Positions 51,371 to 64,000 of a stretch of 64,000 bases of DNA are shown here, one piece after another. The notes beneath the pieces are model-generated. The model worked only from the letters and a program-made list of their open reading frames with translations, was not told the DNA's origin and searched no databases. The stretch covers positions 124,001 through 188,000 of the forward strand of contig VICG01000016.1 in NCBI GenBank assembly GCA_008692225.1, in the 5' to 3' direction. Source of the stretch: Monilinia fructicola. Taxonomy: Eukaryota; Ascomycota; Leotiomycetes; Helotiales; Sclerotiniaceae. Each line of letters starts with the position of its first letter. Positions within the stretch are counted from its first letter, which is position 1. The position numbers and the translations under genes were made by a program.

Positions 51371-51767
51371 ATGGTTAAAAACTTGAGTACTCTAGAGCCA
51401 TTGGGACGTGAGCCTGTCGCCAGATTTCTTCATTCAATTCGCATCGTTTACTGTGTCTCTTGTGCCTTGGTTGCTTCATATAGCCAATTAGATATTCTTC
51501 AAGCTGGTATGTGTATGAATTTGTTCACCTGTAGACAAATAAATATAATTCAAGTCACTTGATGGATGAATAGCTCTGTGTCACCAAATAGGTGTACAGC
51601 TGATGGAAACTACTATAATTACGCCCTGTACACTTAAACTTGAGGGGAGGCTCTTTGTTATTTGTTTGTTCAAAATACCTTTGCTAAATGATGCGTATTA
51701 CTTGTGTTCCTCAAGCATTGAATTTATCGATATATTCGTAATCTCAGTGTTAGGTTCAGGTAGATAG
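51371..51767 (+). CDS. Possible two-exon small gene, about 109 residues
   Basis: The ATG lies in good context (CAACCATGG) after a CT-rich leader. The frame runs to a GTATGT donor at 51507; splicing to an AG at 51572-51573 joins it to a second open exon of 64 codons ending at 51767. The product would be hydrophobic in parts with several cysteines and no recognised domain. Without splicing the frame ends at codon 64. Weak points: the product resembles nothing I know, and the intron has no strong branch site. It could be a noncoding transcript. Confidence 0.3.
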
Positions 51768-54700
51768 CGTCTATGATACTACATTGATACAGCTATGAAA
51801 AAATGCCGCCTTCAATGAGATTAGATTCGCTCAGTACGGGTCGTATGAGAGGAATACTTATAGTCTGTAAGGATAATATGAAGCATGAGTGAAACTTCTT
51901 GTGAGTCGGGGAAGTTTGGAGTTATTATACAAGGAGAAGCGAGGATAACGCTGGTTCATCACCCAAATCACCACTAGTTATTCAATTGTTTCATAATTGT
52001 ACTTCTGCCTAGCCTATCATACCACTGAATAGGATCTGTTCTCAACACCTTTACTCAGGATTCAATATCAATCACTATATCACTGTCGTATACTAATCAT
52101 AAGAATGATATATGGAGGTGGTGGTCACATGACTTGCTCGTCCACTTCGTAGAGGGGTTTTGCTTTTTGATAACACAAGTCTAAATCTTATACTCAGAAG
52201 TATTTGAGTATCTTGTGTATGGTATGGATTAAGATATAGACACGAACTTCTTGTCTTGCGCTCAGGTAAGATCCTGAAGCGCCCCCAACACATATATATA
52301 TATATATATATATGCATATGTACCAAATATGTTGAGCAACCCATTTGAAACGTTCAACCTAGGGCGGTGTAATGTAAAGCATGCATAAGGTATTTTTTTG
52401 AGACAGAAGAAACTTGCTCTTGATGTATTCTAGCTGCTGATTCTCAAGCGACAGTTCCATGATTATATTCCCGATACACTACGCCTGGCATAGACTCACT
52501 TGCAATTGGAGATTTGTTCGCAGTGATAAATGATCATCTTCTCAATCCTAATCAGACACGTCATACTGCCAGATGGTGCACAGCTGGCTACCTTGCAACA
52601 GTTTTCGGATGGACTGGTCTATGGCACGAATAATGTGAATTTGACGAGGCCGAACCTTAGAGGAAGAGCTGGAACTCAAGAGGTTTCGCGCAAGTTGCCT
52701 CAGTAAATTGGATCTTGTGACATATTGTCTCTATAGACATCGGTCATATGACCTGTCTCAAGAGCAATCCGAGTGAGGATGATGGTTTGTGAGAACGTTG
52801 TTTGTGGATATGCGAAGGACACATATTTTCTATTTTTCACGGCCCAGTAATACAGGATGCGTCAGGAGTAGCAGAATTTGGAAGAAATATCTGAGATCTA
52901 ATCAGTGCTGTGAAATGAATATGATCCGAACCCATTTGAGCCTTGAGCAGTAGATTTTCTAAAGTTCATTCATTAACTCATATATTCGGACATCAGGATA
53001 TCAATTGTTACTATATTGTGTGAGAATTTTCAAGAGTATACCTCCCCCTGAGAACAAATCATTCAAAGATATATCTTCAAGGTTTTCTTTGGAAAACTCC
53101 ATCTTGAGCTCAAATTATCACCTAGAGGTCACTCACTGCATTGGTATCAGGAAGCAATTATCCCCTTCAAAGTAAATCAATCCATTCACTTGAAAACTGT
53201 CAATCTAAAGTCTGATGTCTCATAGGATCAGTTATTAGTATGTTGCATTAACAACTTTCTTCTTTGAATGATGATGCCCCTCACATTCTGCAGAGGATGA
53301 GCTGTTCAATTACACCTGAACTTCTGTATATCAGGGAGTTTCTTCCAATCCGTGATCTCTGAAGTAATTCATATAAACATAACATTGTCGAGATTCACGG
53401 TCTACGATTCCAATACTCCTCATTCCTGCCATACGTTTACTCATAGGGGAATGTGGGGTAGCCAAAGCATTTTGATACACTTTTCTCATAATTATACCAT
53501 CAATATCAGGTCAAGGGAAGTATATTCTTCCAACTCTTGTGGCTCCTACGTCTGCAACGAAGAAATATGATGGGAGCTGGTTGATAACACTTCATGTTGA
53601 GAAGTTTACAGCATCTATCTCCAGAGAACCATCAGTCTTCATTGGTACGAATATGGATTTACCATCTGGAGTAGGGAAACAAGGCTAAACCACAGCAATA
53701 ATGCCTTTGGATCAAGACTTGTCATCTTCTTGTCTAGGGGCTGGTGATCTTGTCCCATCGAAGTTGCCTCCAGTCATAGGTGTCCATTTTGATATAAGAG
53801 CTCGAAGGATTTCTCTGTCAAGAGAGATACTCAAGATATGATACAAATGCAAAGCATTGCTGTATAATTGGACATTTATCAAGTTACATATGCAGTTGTT
53901 GTATATTTTTCTGAACTCACTGCCACGACTTCTGCCACTAAATGATGGGAGTGAGGTCAGAGCTGTATTAATAAACTAATGAGTCAAGTGGCGCATCAAG
54001 CATTGAATACAGTAATAGATCTTCTGCCTCCAAGTAACTTTTAATGGTATAAAAGGAACCCCATCGAGAACATTGGGACACGAGAAAAGTCTGGTACCCT
54101 CAGAAAGGATACTTCAATGTTGAATCAAACCACTCGTTACATGGTAGTCTTGATGACTCGTACTCAACTTTTGTGCAGCACTGATCATTGATGAAGCAAA
54201 AAGGACTATTATGACTACTGTGGTGATTATGATTATGAGTACATTCAGTACTTTCATTATATAGTTGTTGTCTGATGAATTATGGAAGGACAAAAAGAGG
54301 TATAGCATCATGGATGGAAAGGTATGAAAGAGTATCTGCATTAAAAATTAAAGAGGCTTGAGTGTTAGGAAGCACAAGAAAGAACTGAAAAATATGAAGA
54401 ACTATGAGATAGTTCGAGAGGGTATGGAACAGTCACGAGGCATAGAAAGACAAAGGTTAAAATCCTTTTCTACTAAGAAAATGCCTAACAGGAAATTTAT
54501 TTTCCAAGTGGCAAGACATTTCTTGAGGTTATAGAGTTGTGCTTCAGAAAGATTCATATGCCTATTGGTAGCATGAGGATATACTGGGAGGGGCTTTGGT
54601 AAACTTATAGATGAGCCTTGCTGGAATGATTATTCACATCAACAGATCTACTCTGTTTTTTCAGAACTAGTGTTCAAGACAAGACCCTGAGACCCAATAA

Positions 54701-55109
54701 TGATTCAAAAGAGATTGGACTTATCTATCAAAGTTTGATATGGACTGGCAATGCAGTCATTTTCATTGCATAGGATGACTCTTTCACTGTGTTAGTGCAC
54801 TATGTCACTTCGATGGTTGAATTGGAAGACCTAATTGGAAAGTTATATCACTTTATTTGTTATTGATTGAAATAAGGTACATCTGCTTGTTCTCCTAATC
54901 CTGCCTACCAAAACACCCAAACACCCAGACATGAAGTATGCTCCAGGGTATACATGTATTGAAAACTACAAAAAAGACACAAATCCTTCACAAATTCACG
55001 TTCACCCTTCATATTTCCCCATTGATACATCGCTTTCATATCCCACCAAATCCAATCCATTATCACCATGAATCAGTATCGATCAGCATGAGCTTGCTGA
55101 ATGAGAGCA
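51768..55109. other. Intergenic, 3.3 kb without a supported gene
   Basis: Only short frames. The minus frame 54114-54341 has a hydrophobic stretch but no other support. An AT dinucleotide run lies at 52292-52314. The 3' UTR of the SAP gene probably enters from the right. Confidence 0.45.
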
Positions 55110-58100
55110 TTAATTCATGCCAGACCATTCTCCCTCTGGAGACACTTTATCCATCCATCCCATCAGATCCGCCATTGTGCGATTCATATCTGCTCCACCA
55201 AAATTTCCACCGCAATTGCCATTCGGCTGTTTCTGACCGAAACCACTTGAGGTACCACGAGGAGCGGGCTGTGATTGGTACGGCAAGAAACCATTGGTAT
55301 TCCCGATGGGACCGTTGTTCATTGGTTGCTGGTAACCACCATTATCATACTCCATACCAGAACTATTGAATGTTTGGTAGGAGAGTGTATTTGCACTTCC
55401 ATTGAATGAATCAACCATCCAGGGTTGATAAGGCTGGTCATGAATATCAGGGAATCCACCATTATTCGGATTGGAATGAAGATTATTAGTAGCTCCAACA
55501 AGACCACCATTCATGAATGACTGAGCACTGCTGTTCAAACTCATGTGTGTATAAATCTTTGTTCCATGAAAATCCCCTGGAATCATGCGTCTGGGTTTTG
55601 GATGGTGAATATTGGCACTGACCGCCCCCATTCCCTGCGCTGGATGAAATACTGGGAATGATCCACCATTGGCAACGCCGCGAGAATTTGAAGGCTGATA
55701 TTGCGGTTGGCCGTGACTCTGCTGGAAATTTTTCGAACCTCCCATCATCTCAGCCGAATGCGCTTCTGGAAGTGATTCAACATCAGCGTCACCGAAATTC
55801 TGAGATTGCTTTATTCGATTTTCCAGTAACAATTGTCTCTGGATTCTATTATCCCGACGGATATCAGACTCCATCAATCGTCTTACGAAATCAGGTTTGT
55901 TGCCAGTGCGTCGAATTCTCCGATCTTTAAGCAACTTCTTCAATTGTGGTAGTCGGTAATTCATGTAACCAGAGGCCTGTATTTGCTGTTCGCTCACCCG
56001 CACATGCAAGTTGGTATTGATATTTTGTTTCTCCCATAGGATTTTGCATATTAGGATTAGCGTTCTGCTGTGCCATTTGAATTTGTGGATGTTGATTGAC
56101 ATTTTGTTGTCCCATGTGCATTTGTGGATGTTGATTGACATTTTGTTGTCCCATGTGCATTTGTGGATGTTGATTGACATTTTGTTGTCCCATTTGCATA
56201 TGTAAGTTGGGATTCATATTCTGATTTGCCATCTGTACTTGAAAGTTGACATACATGGGTGCGGAGTTCTCGTTTGTTGATGGAGAATTTCTCGGGCGCT
56301 TGGCCTGTTGCTCCATCACCGGTCCCTCTGACGGCGACGGCTCAAGCTGATGTGCCTTTCTCTTTTTTGCATTGTTTTGAGTGTTTGATCCCGGACCAGG
56401 CATATCAGAGTCAGAAGATAGACCTTCGTTTGCACTGTTTAGTGACTGTGTTTGAGGATTGGGAAGAGTAGAGTTTTGTACAGACGGATTTTGTGGGAAA
56501 GGCTGCTGTGACTCAGGTATCTCCGTCCCAGTAGGTATCGAGGGCAGAGGAGCTTCGATGTGTGGTGCAGGAAAGGTTGGATACTTAACAACTGGATGGT
56601 TGCCAAGTTGAAAGGGCTTCATTGCCATGATTTTTCGTTGCTCATAGATGTTTTGAAGAGAATTCAAGGCCAATGAGCCATCTTGAACTCCTTCATCATC
56701 TTCAACCACAACATCATCATCATTAGTTAGATCGATGACTAACTTGGTACCGGCATCTTCAGATTGAGTATCAGGTTCCTCATCGACACTTCCCAAAGAT
56801 TCATCATCATCTTCATCTTCGTCCTCATCAAAACCTGTGCCCTGATCCGCATCGGCGCTAGCACCAAGTGGTTTTACATCTTTTGTAAAATCTATGTGTT
56901 TATTGTATATCCATGGGAAGTTCGAAACACGGCGACCACGTTTTGAAGATTTCTTAAATTTAGATACTGGGCCAGGTCCTGAAGGTTTTTCATTTCGGAT
57001 CTTGGGTAGGATAGAATTTCCAGAAATGGTGCCATTGCTTGGGCGTACGCGACGGGCAGCAGCTTGAACTTTGTGATGTTCAAGATTTTGTGGATTATTC
57101 AAGTCTGCTGCCAACTTGCTGCTCACACTTGAATGTTTCTGTTGCTGAGAACTGGTCTGCCCCGATAAAGATTGACCATGGTTTGCGCGATCAGAGCTAT
57201 TTGAGGAGCCTTCAGAAATGTCACCATTCTCTTGAGTCTGGTGTTCCATCTCTTCTTGAAAGCTAGCCTCGAAATCGGCCTCCATTTCAGCTTGAATTTC
57301 AGCCTCCATTGCAGCATCCAAATCGGCATCCATTTCAGCCAGCCTCCATTTCAGCCGCCATTTCAGCATCCAAATCGGCATCCATTTCAGCCTCCATTTC
57401 AGCCGCCATTTCAGCATCCAAATCGGCATCCATTTCAGCCTCCATTTCAGCCGCCATTTCAGCATCCAGATCGGTGTCTAAGCTAGGCACAACGTCTGAC
57501 TCGACTGGAAGCTCAAGTTCAGCATCAAATGCAGCATTGAGATCCGCATCAAACTCGGTGCTATCTTCTTCGTCTTGTTCCAGGTTGGATGCAACATCAT
57601 CAGATTTATGTTGACCACCTTGTTTTGACAAATCTTGCTCGTTTATTACACCTTCCTGGAGTGGGGCTTGAAGCTGTGGGTGATTGCTGTTGACCTCTCT
57701 TTCTACTTCAGTCGATTTAGGTTCTTTGTTTTCCTGTGATGATTCGACTTCGGTAGGAGGGGTATCGTCGAAAAGATAATCAAACTCAGAGCTGCTATCA
57801 TTTTGTTCTGAATCTCCTGTTGAACTGTTAGCTTTGAATCAGATATTTAGGCGATTGTGCTTTACCAATGATATCTTCAACTCCTTGAATAGCTTCATCC
57901 AACCCATGTTCAAAGTCAAGTCGATGCTCGACGTCTGGCGCTACCAACTTGCTTCCGATGGAGATTTCATTATTTCTCGTAGGTTGAACGGTGGGCTTAT
58001 CGTTATTCTCTTCAACTGTGGCTGTGGATATTGTTGGAGAATTGTTTACCACAGGGCTTGGGTCGAAAACACCCTGAGCGATGGCAACAGATTGGGGGTC

Positions 58101-58199
58101 GTAACCAAGGCGCTCATTTTCGGGGATTTCATTCAAAGTTGATGCTCCTGCGTTAAGGAATGATTGAAGCTCAGTAAAGAGATGTAGGTCTGAAGACAT
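55110..58199 (-). CDS. SAP-domain nuclear protein with acidic repeats, frameshifted twice as read
   Basis: Exon 1 is 57866-58199 (MSSDLHLFTEL onward). A 49-nt intron (57817-57865) leads to a second exon from 57816 to 55110. Exon 2 runs through an acidic, Ala/Met-rich repeat (DADLDAEMAAEMEAEM, several copies). Frame is lost at 57337-57344 by a 4-base AGCC duplication. Next come a basic patch (KKSSKRGRRV), an acidic cluster with a SUMO-interaction-like LVIDLTNDD, a basic KKRK, and three 13-residue repeats MGQQNVNQHPQMH. A second shift at 56027-56031 looks like one extra A. It then reads a SAP-like helix pair (YMNYRLPQLKKLLKDR, then RRTGNKPDFVRRLME) and a Gly/Asn/Gln-rich tail. Correcting both indels gives 1,011 residues. 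SAP domains bind DNA, so a chromatin role is inferred. Confidence 0.7.
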
Positions 58200-58440
58200 C
58201 TTTTCGAGAGAGTGTGTAAGGAGGGAAATAGTATGATGATTTCTCTCAAAGTAGAAGAGAACTAGACTTTGTATAGTCGGAAGAGCTTTCAATAGATGTG
58301 GAAATGTAAAGAAGATGTTAAAAGTTTTTTTACTGGAGATTAAGAAGTTGTATGTTGGTTCTTGAAATCTTATGTAGAAATTTCTAAAGATAAAATGATG
58401 GAGGTTTCTTGGGGGGTTTGGTGCTCTTATATAATAATCA
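58200..58440 (-). promoter_or_regulatory. Upstream region of the SAP-domain gene
   Basis: TTATATAA at 58427-58434 lies about 230 bases upstream of the start on the minus strand and may be the TATA element. The leader between is A-rich on the plus strand (T-rich on the transcribed sense). Confidence 0.4.
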
Positions 58441-61400
58441 AAGTATATGAGAAGGGCACTAGTGGAACCGTTTTGAACTGTTACGGTTCTTTTACCTAGA
58501 GTCGCAAATTATACAGCAGATTAAACTTACCCTGCCGCCGCGCTCCATGATGATACGGAGGGTCAAAATCCATTGTGTCCATTGTTCTGCGCGGGTAGAT
58601 TATCAGGGAAATGACGTTTTTTGGTTCCGAGGGCACATCAGATGGTTGTTGCTACCGTAAATGTTCGATTATACCGCGAGTCAACAACCATTTTGAGCAT
58701 TATACCGCGCGCGCTCATTATCTTCATTAGGTTGTTTGCTTCTATGAGTAGCGCGAGTTTCTCAACAGAGGCGTATATTCTCACTATTATTTTGCGCTAA
58801 ATTAGAAACCTATGGAGCGTTATAATAAGTTGGGTAAACGATAGCCTTCTCTAAAGTGAAGGCAAATTCTACGTCGAATTCTAGAAGCGAGGTCAGGGGC
58901 TGATAAGATAGAACTCCATCGTAACTTCGGGGACTTTCAGTTGAGGAGCCTAGATTTCTATTCCAATGCAGTTAACTTCGCCGCGAATATATTCCTTGCA
59001 ATGTGCTTCCATGTGCACCGAATCTTGGTTCAAGAAGGTTATATTTGCACTTTTCTATACACTTCTATATGGGTAGCCTCACTTCCCATTTATCAAATAC
59101 TCTCTGGAGGCTTTCGTGACATCTGATTAAATGGTTAAAGGCTTATTTGGGTTCTGATACATATCTCTCTATGTGATAATCTGACTGTGGGCTATTCTAG
59201 TGCATGTCATTGCAAACAAAAGCAGTAGCATCGTGATCTTCCGGCATTAATAGCTCCAGAGCCGTCACACGCACTCTTCCGAAATCTGATGGTGATATTC
59301 TACACTGCTGAGTGAGTTCTACTTCAATATAACTAAAATTAAGTTGCTAAGACCGTTGCCTTTTGGCGATAATCTAGCGCATCGGCAAAGCCTACTTTCT
59401 GCGTTTTTCTTACCTGAATGCTGCATATAATTTGGCTCCTGGGTGATCTATCTAAATTTATCCTTAGTCTTATCGTTGAAAAGCTCATTGCATCAAAAGT
59501 CTCAGCCAACTGAGTTATAAGTGCCTGCAGTGTGATTTTCAGCGATTCCGGAGACATCCTTCACATTACCACGATTCACACCAGGTCCCCATTTCAATGC
59601 CTTAAGAAACCAATACAAACCTACGAATGCGGAAATTTGCTAGACATGTTTCTGTTCTGGCGGTTAGATGTCTAATCTTGCATATTATTTGATATGATTG
59701 GGTATTCTGCACTATTCCAGTCAATGAACGGCTAATTTCTAGAGACATCAATAGTAACAGCATATATCTGAAGCTATCTATCTTATGAGTGATAGGGACA
59801 TAGATTAGGTTGTATCCAGCACTTTATCCACGAATTATAACACCCTGATCAGGTGTTTGAGCTACGAAGAGGGAATTCAGCACTCCTTGAACAAGGACAT
59901 ATACTTGGTCCACTATGCTACCCATGGAACGCCGTCTACTTACACATATGCTATGCAAGAATCATAAGAACTTAGTTGAAGAACAAATTTGGCATATTTA
60001 GTTTCCCTGTTTCGAAGACCATAGAATTACTCCTGGCCAAGTCGATGGTTTTCTCGCCTAAACTCGGCTCGGATAATTCATTATTCCGGATTCAAGCGAA
60101 GAACACCACCACCAACACTAGACCTTCACTCAATATTCTTCTTTTTGTTAATTACGATACAGAAGCCGGAAAGAATGTATTTAACATCTTGCATTCATAA
60201 CTTGTGATCTTCTTCAGCGGATGTTATCTCTAGCTAGATAGTCTGGAACTTTGATTATACAGAGTAATATAGTCATGTTCTGTGGAATAGGGGCAAAGCT
60301 AAACCGAACATATAACCTTCCCATCACGTACATATTACACCGGGCGCTCTTCTTTACAACTCATATGTACTAATACAAGTGAAATATACCTGTATATTAC
60401 ATTGGTAAAGCATATCTGTGAAAAAAGGAGTTGAGAAGAATATAATCAGTCGGTGGAACCTGTTCAGCAGGACCCAAACAACATACAGACCAACCATTCT
60501 TGTTCCTCACCATATATTCATATTCTCCAGATATGTTAATTATTATTTGAAGTCTACGGATCTAAAATTTCAGCACCCTTTCATCCCCTAACCCTTAGCA
60601 CTCTCCGCACGAAGGAAAATATGACGCGAGATGCAACATCAGCAACCAACTTCTTTAGCGACAAGACGGCAGATTTCAAGGGGTTCAAAACATCACAAGG
60701 GTGAAGAGAAGAGCTAATATGAACTGGGAAGTTATACCTCTCTCGTGGACTTACAGAGAAAGCTCACCCAGCATATCGCGAAGTTTTCATCCATTGCGGC
60801 GTCATAATGTGACCAAGCAATAAAAAGCTTCTTTTATTTTGTAAGTACCCAAATTTGCAGCAACACACACGTCTACTGACTACAGATGTCTCAATAATCA
60901 CACACAGTCTATAAAAAAAAAAGGGCTTCTTATCGGCTTTCTAGATGGATACGCCTCACATCAATATCAGGATTATGTACGAATAATCTACCAATACTCA
61001 AAGTCCTCTATACCACCAGGACAATCTACCCCTAACACAAACCTCAGTACTGAGTTTTAGTTGAAGCTATCAACGAAAAAACTACATATATCTCTCAGAA
61101 GGCTGCTATTAGATGATGATAATGCTTTACTGGTGATGTGATGGATGCCAAAGGTTCATTCAAAAAGCTGATAGGGCAATGATTTCTATTCTCAAGAACG
61201 CAAACCCATGATTAAGAGAGCTAGATATCAGCTATCAACTCTGATTGTACAATTATCTCACGTACATCGACTCCATTTCTCTGAGATTGAAGGCCGGATG
61301 AACATAATCATGAGATTAGCTTCTTTCCGAAATATCAAAGTTTCACGTTTACCGACATACATTCCATCTCCAAAAGCTAGTTGAAATACCATGGAAATTC

Positions 61401-62456
61401 TACATCCTCAAAGCTATCTTCTGGGGGATTATCCATTCAACCTACTAGTGATGCCCTGAGTGAGACCATGAATAATGAATTTCCTTCGTCCTTGTGTACG
61501 GAAATCGAGGTCAACCAACATAAATCACAATCATGATACCCCGAGATTTATCAGCCCCTACAAGCGCACTTACCTCAGAGCCTTGGCATTTATATCTGGA
61601 CAACATATGCCTCAGTTACTTCATATCCCAGATTCCTCCAAAACTCTTACAGTCGTCAGAAACACCCATCGCAAGCAGAGCATCGCTTTTATTACCTTTG
61701 AAAAATGCAAGACTTAAGAGGCTTCCTGTCTTCAGATGAAAAACAAATGAGATAATCATTCCAAGCCATAGCGTAGACAGGAGCAAACTCATCGCATGTT
61801 GAGTGCTACCAGGCCAGTTCATAGTGATATGACAAGACGAAGTACTGAAAATCATTGCAACGATCTGGAATTATTTACAGACTTGCTAACACAGTGCATT
61901 CATTAATATATATCTCAAGCCAGAAAATATTTCAGGCATCTCAAGCACAAAGTCCACCGCGTAACTGATCAAAGAATGGGAAATAAATGACTTGGAACGC
62001 AACGTGATATAGTAAGGTTTTCGGACAATTCGAGATGGGTATTGGGTAGGCCTATTGGCGGCATCTGAAATTAGTTCGGGTATATATCTTTGGGGGGAAA
62101 GGGGGGGATGGGTGGGGGGTTCAACAGAAGCAATACTGAGAAGCTAACCGCAGATTATTTTTCGAAAAGTTATTGAGACCTAGCGGAACTGATGTGAGAG
62201 ATGCCCAAAGTTTGAAGACTTGAAAAAAGGAAGACAGGAAGTGCAGAACTAGAAGATCAAGATCATAGATGTGGTTTTATCGCACGGTTTTGTTGAAATC
62301 CTAGACTGTATTGGATCTCAAGAAGCTACAATGTGGAGGATGTCTTACTTTTACCATAGGTGCTGATTGCAAAATTTGGTATCATCCCAAACGCCATCGC
62401 TAAATCAAGATATTCCAAGCAGCAGCAATTCAAGAACTAAAAGAAGAAATATAGTA
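58441..62456. other. 4-kb region without a supported gene
   Basis: Small frames (for example 59339-59557 minus, 61475-61717 plus) lack motifs or start context. CGCG-rich spots occur at 58673-58715. A strongly G-rich tract lies at 62092-62119, beyond the hus1 stop. Confidence 0.45.
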
Positions 62457-63664
62457 CTAAAAGCCGTTAGAAATGATAAATTTGTCAAGCACTTTGGGCC
62501 ATACCGTTAGAACAGATTCTTCCAAGCCGTCATCACAAGTATCAAGGTAAACGTATAAGATCAAGGCATGATCATTGACGAAGCCTAAGATAATTAGCTT
62601 GAATCATCAACCTGGAACCAGGAATACTCACAAGCAATCACTCGTCCACCAAGTCTCCCAACACTTAGCACCTTCCCCCAATCTCTTCCATCTATCCTAA
62701 CAGTAGACCAAGCATCCGGACCCTCAGCTTTAAGTTTCGTAGCTGGATGTTTTTCAATACCATCATCCCCATCCTCTAATTGCCTTGGATCCAGTTCTGG
62801 ATTAATGAGCCCAGTCCATACACTTGAGATATTCAATACATCCGTCGCGATGCTCAACCTCAAACTCCCATGCATGTTTGCACTCAATACTAACTTTGGT
62901 ATACTTCCTCCACTTACTGATCTCATTCCTCCGGATGCCGTGGCCATGGCAAGCTTAGTGAAACGCTCCGAGATAGCTTTCAGCTGTATCAGAGAAGGCA
63001 GCATAATATGCGCATCCGGGTCCCTCACTCTCGGCTCATGTATTCCCTCCACACTATCAGCGGTCAAGATACGTATCGGTATATCCTGCGTTACGATAGC
63101 CTCCCTATCACCTCTCATGTTCGCATCAAGGCTCTCTTCGCGGAATCCATCGCCAAATGGATCTGCCGATCCACCTTCGCCACCAAGAAAGTTCGCACTT
63201 TTCCCATGCATCATGGTGTTTGTAATGACTGTGAGAGATAGAACTGGCATACCATCTCGTTTTGTAAGTCGTATCGAAGCGGATGACGCGTTTATTGCGG
63301 ATTTCAAGGCGCGATGGAGGGGTGGGAGGGGCAATTCAACATTGATTGTATTATCTGGAGCGGCGGATTGAATAGTGTAGTCTTCGAAGATAGAATCAAT
63401 AGATAGAGACCTTTATAAGATTTAACATAGCTCAGATTATGGGAACTGTATTACTTACGCCCATACTTGAGTTCCTGTCTCAGGGATAATTGTGAACCTC
63501 ACTCCATTGTCGTCCAGGCGCACCCAAGCTACTTTGCCAAGTGATGACAATGAAGCAGTGAGCTCTGATATCTTATAAGCTACGAACCTAGCCTAGAGCG
63601 TATCTGAGAATCGAAACTTACTGCTGAACGTCTGGATATTTCGAACCGACGTCTTGAACCGCAT
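62457..63664 (-). CDS. hus1: Hus1, checkpoint clamp (9-1-1) subunit, 351 residues
   Basis: Four exons on the minus strand, 63622-63664, 63459-63564, 62632-63410 and 62457-62584, all with GT-AG introns and consistent phase, giving 352 codons including the stop. The protein starts MRFKTSVRNIQTFS then KLTASLSSLGKVAWVRL. It contains ELPLPPLHRALKSA, SIRLTKRDGMPVLSLTV, TQDIPIRIL and LNISSVWTGL. It closes with DWGKVLSVGRLGGRVIAC then FVNDHALILYVYL, all matching the Hus1 family. Hus1 forms the PCNA-like ring with Rad9 and Rad1 that is loaded at DNA damage and activates the ATR-type kinase in the nucleus. A Gly/Asp-rich insertion (LGGEGGSADPFGDG) lies between strands. A 19-residue tail follows the conserved C-terminus. 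No break or missing motif is seen. Confidence 0.93.
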
Positions 63665-64000
63665 TTTGATAATCTGGAGCTGGTAACTTTCCCAGCGTTT
63701 TTTGAATCTTGGCTTGGAGCTGCGATAAGGATAAGAACGCGGCTTACTAATCAATTCCACGACGTCGACGACACCCCTCGCTACTTTATCCACCAGGATC
63801 TCACAACAGCGACCAGGCAAAGGAAGCAATCAACCAACCACAAATTTATAAAAGCATTTTTATTTGTCTTATCATGATACTTGCAATAACCTACTATTTG
63901 AAAGTAAAAGAACTATCAAATCGTGGATGATTGAGTAAGCAGTCGATGTTGAATTCGACTGTCAAGACACGCGCTATCTACTGTTAAATATCCGAAAACC
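63665..64000. other. Upstream region of hus1
   Basis: Noncoding as far as I can see. An ACGCG core at about 63967-63971 resembles the MluI cell-cycle box of yeast replication and repair genes, but one copy is weak evidence. The window ends here. Confidence 0.35.

Overview
The window looks like nuclear DNA from a filamentous ascomycete. The evidence is short GT-AG introns (about 41-139 nt) with CTAAC/CTGAC-type branch sites, TATA plus pyrimidine-rich core promoters, a fungal Hus1 checkpoint gene, a GLEYA-type adhesin and a microsomal P450. Very AT-rich blocks holding mutated DNA transposons suggest repeat-induced point mutation (RIP). A Leotiomycete close to Botrytis/Sclerotinia is my best guess; that is inference from style, not a search.

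Layout. 1-13 kb: an intact four-exon P450 (1695-3370), a 715-bp terminal-inverted-repeat element, a small gene (5242-5499) and an intact secreted adhesin (8265-11351). 13.5-16.8 kb: the strangest locus. A GC-rich orphan reading frame (minus strand, 15719-16396) is followed on its 3' side by two families of short hairpin repeats. On the minus strand most hairpins of the larger family carry GNRA-type tetraloops on changing but still complementary stems. 17-29 kb: gene-poor sequence with one AT-rich island containing the end of a Fot1/pogo transposon. 28.98-31.2 kb: a minus-strand gene with a PH-like N-terminus and a long disordered tail, carrying a dinucleotide frameshift. 31.5-49.4 kb: a gene desert of microsatellites and AT-rich islands, including a palindromic MITE abutting an 850-bp AT satellite, a 798-bp TIR element and a 2,189-bp Fot1/pogo element with a decayed transposase. 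51.4-64 kb: a doubtful two-exon small gene, a SAP-domain gene (minus) that needs two indel corrections, and intact hus1 (minus).

The genes do not form a pathway or cluster; housekeeping genes alternate with accessory DNA. Three correctable frameshifts all lie in simple or tandem repeats, so assembly error must be excluded before calling any gene broken. I ran no searches; family calls rest on motifs read by eye.
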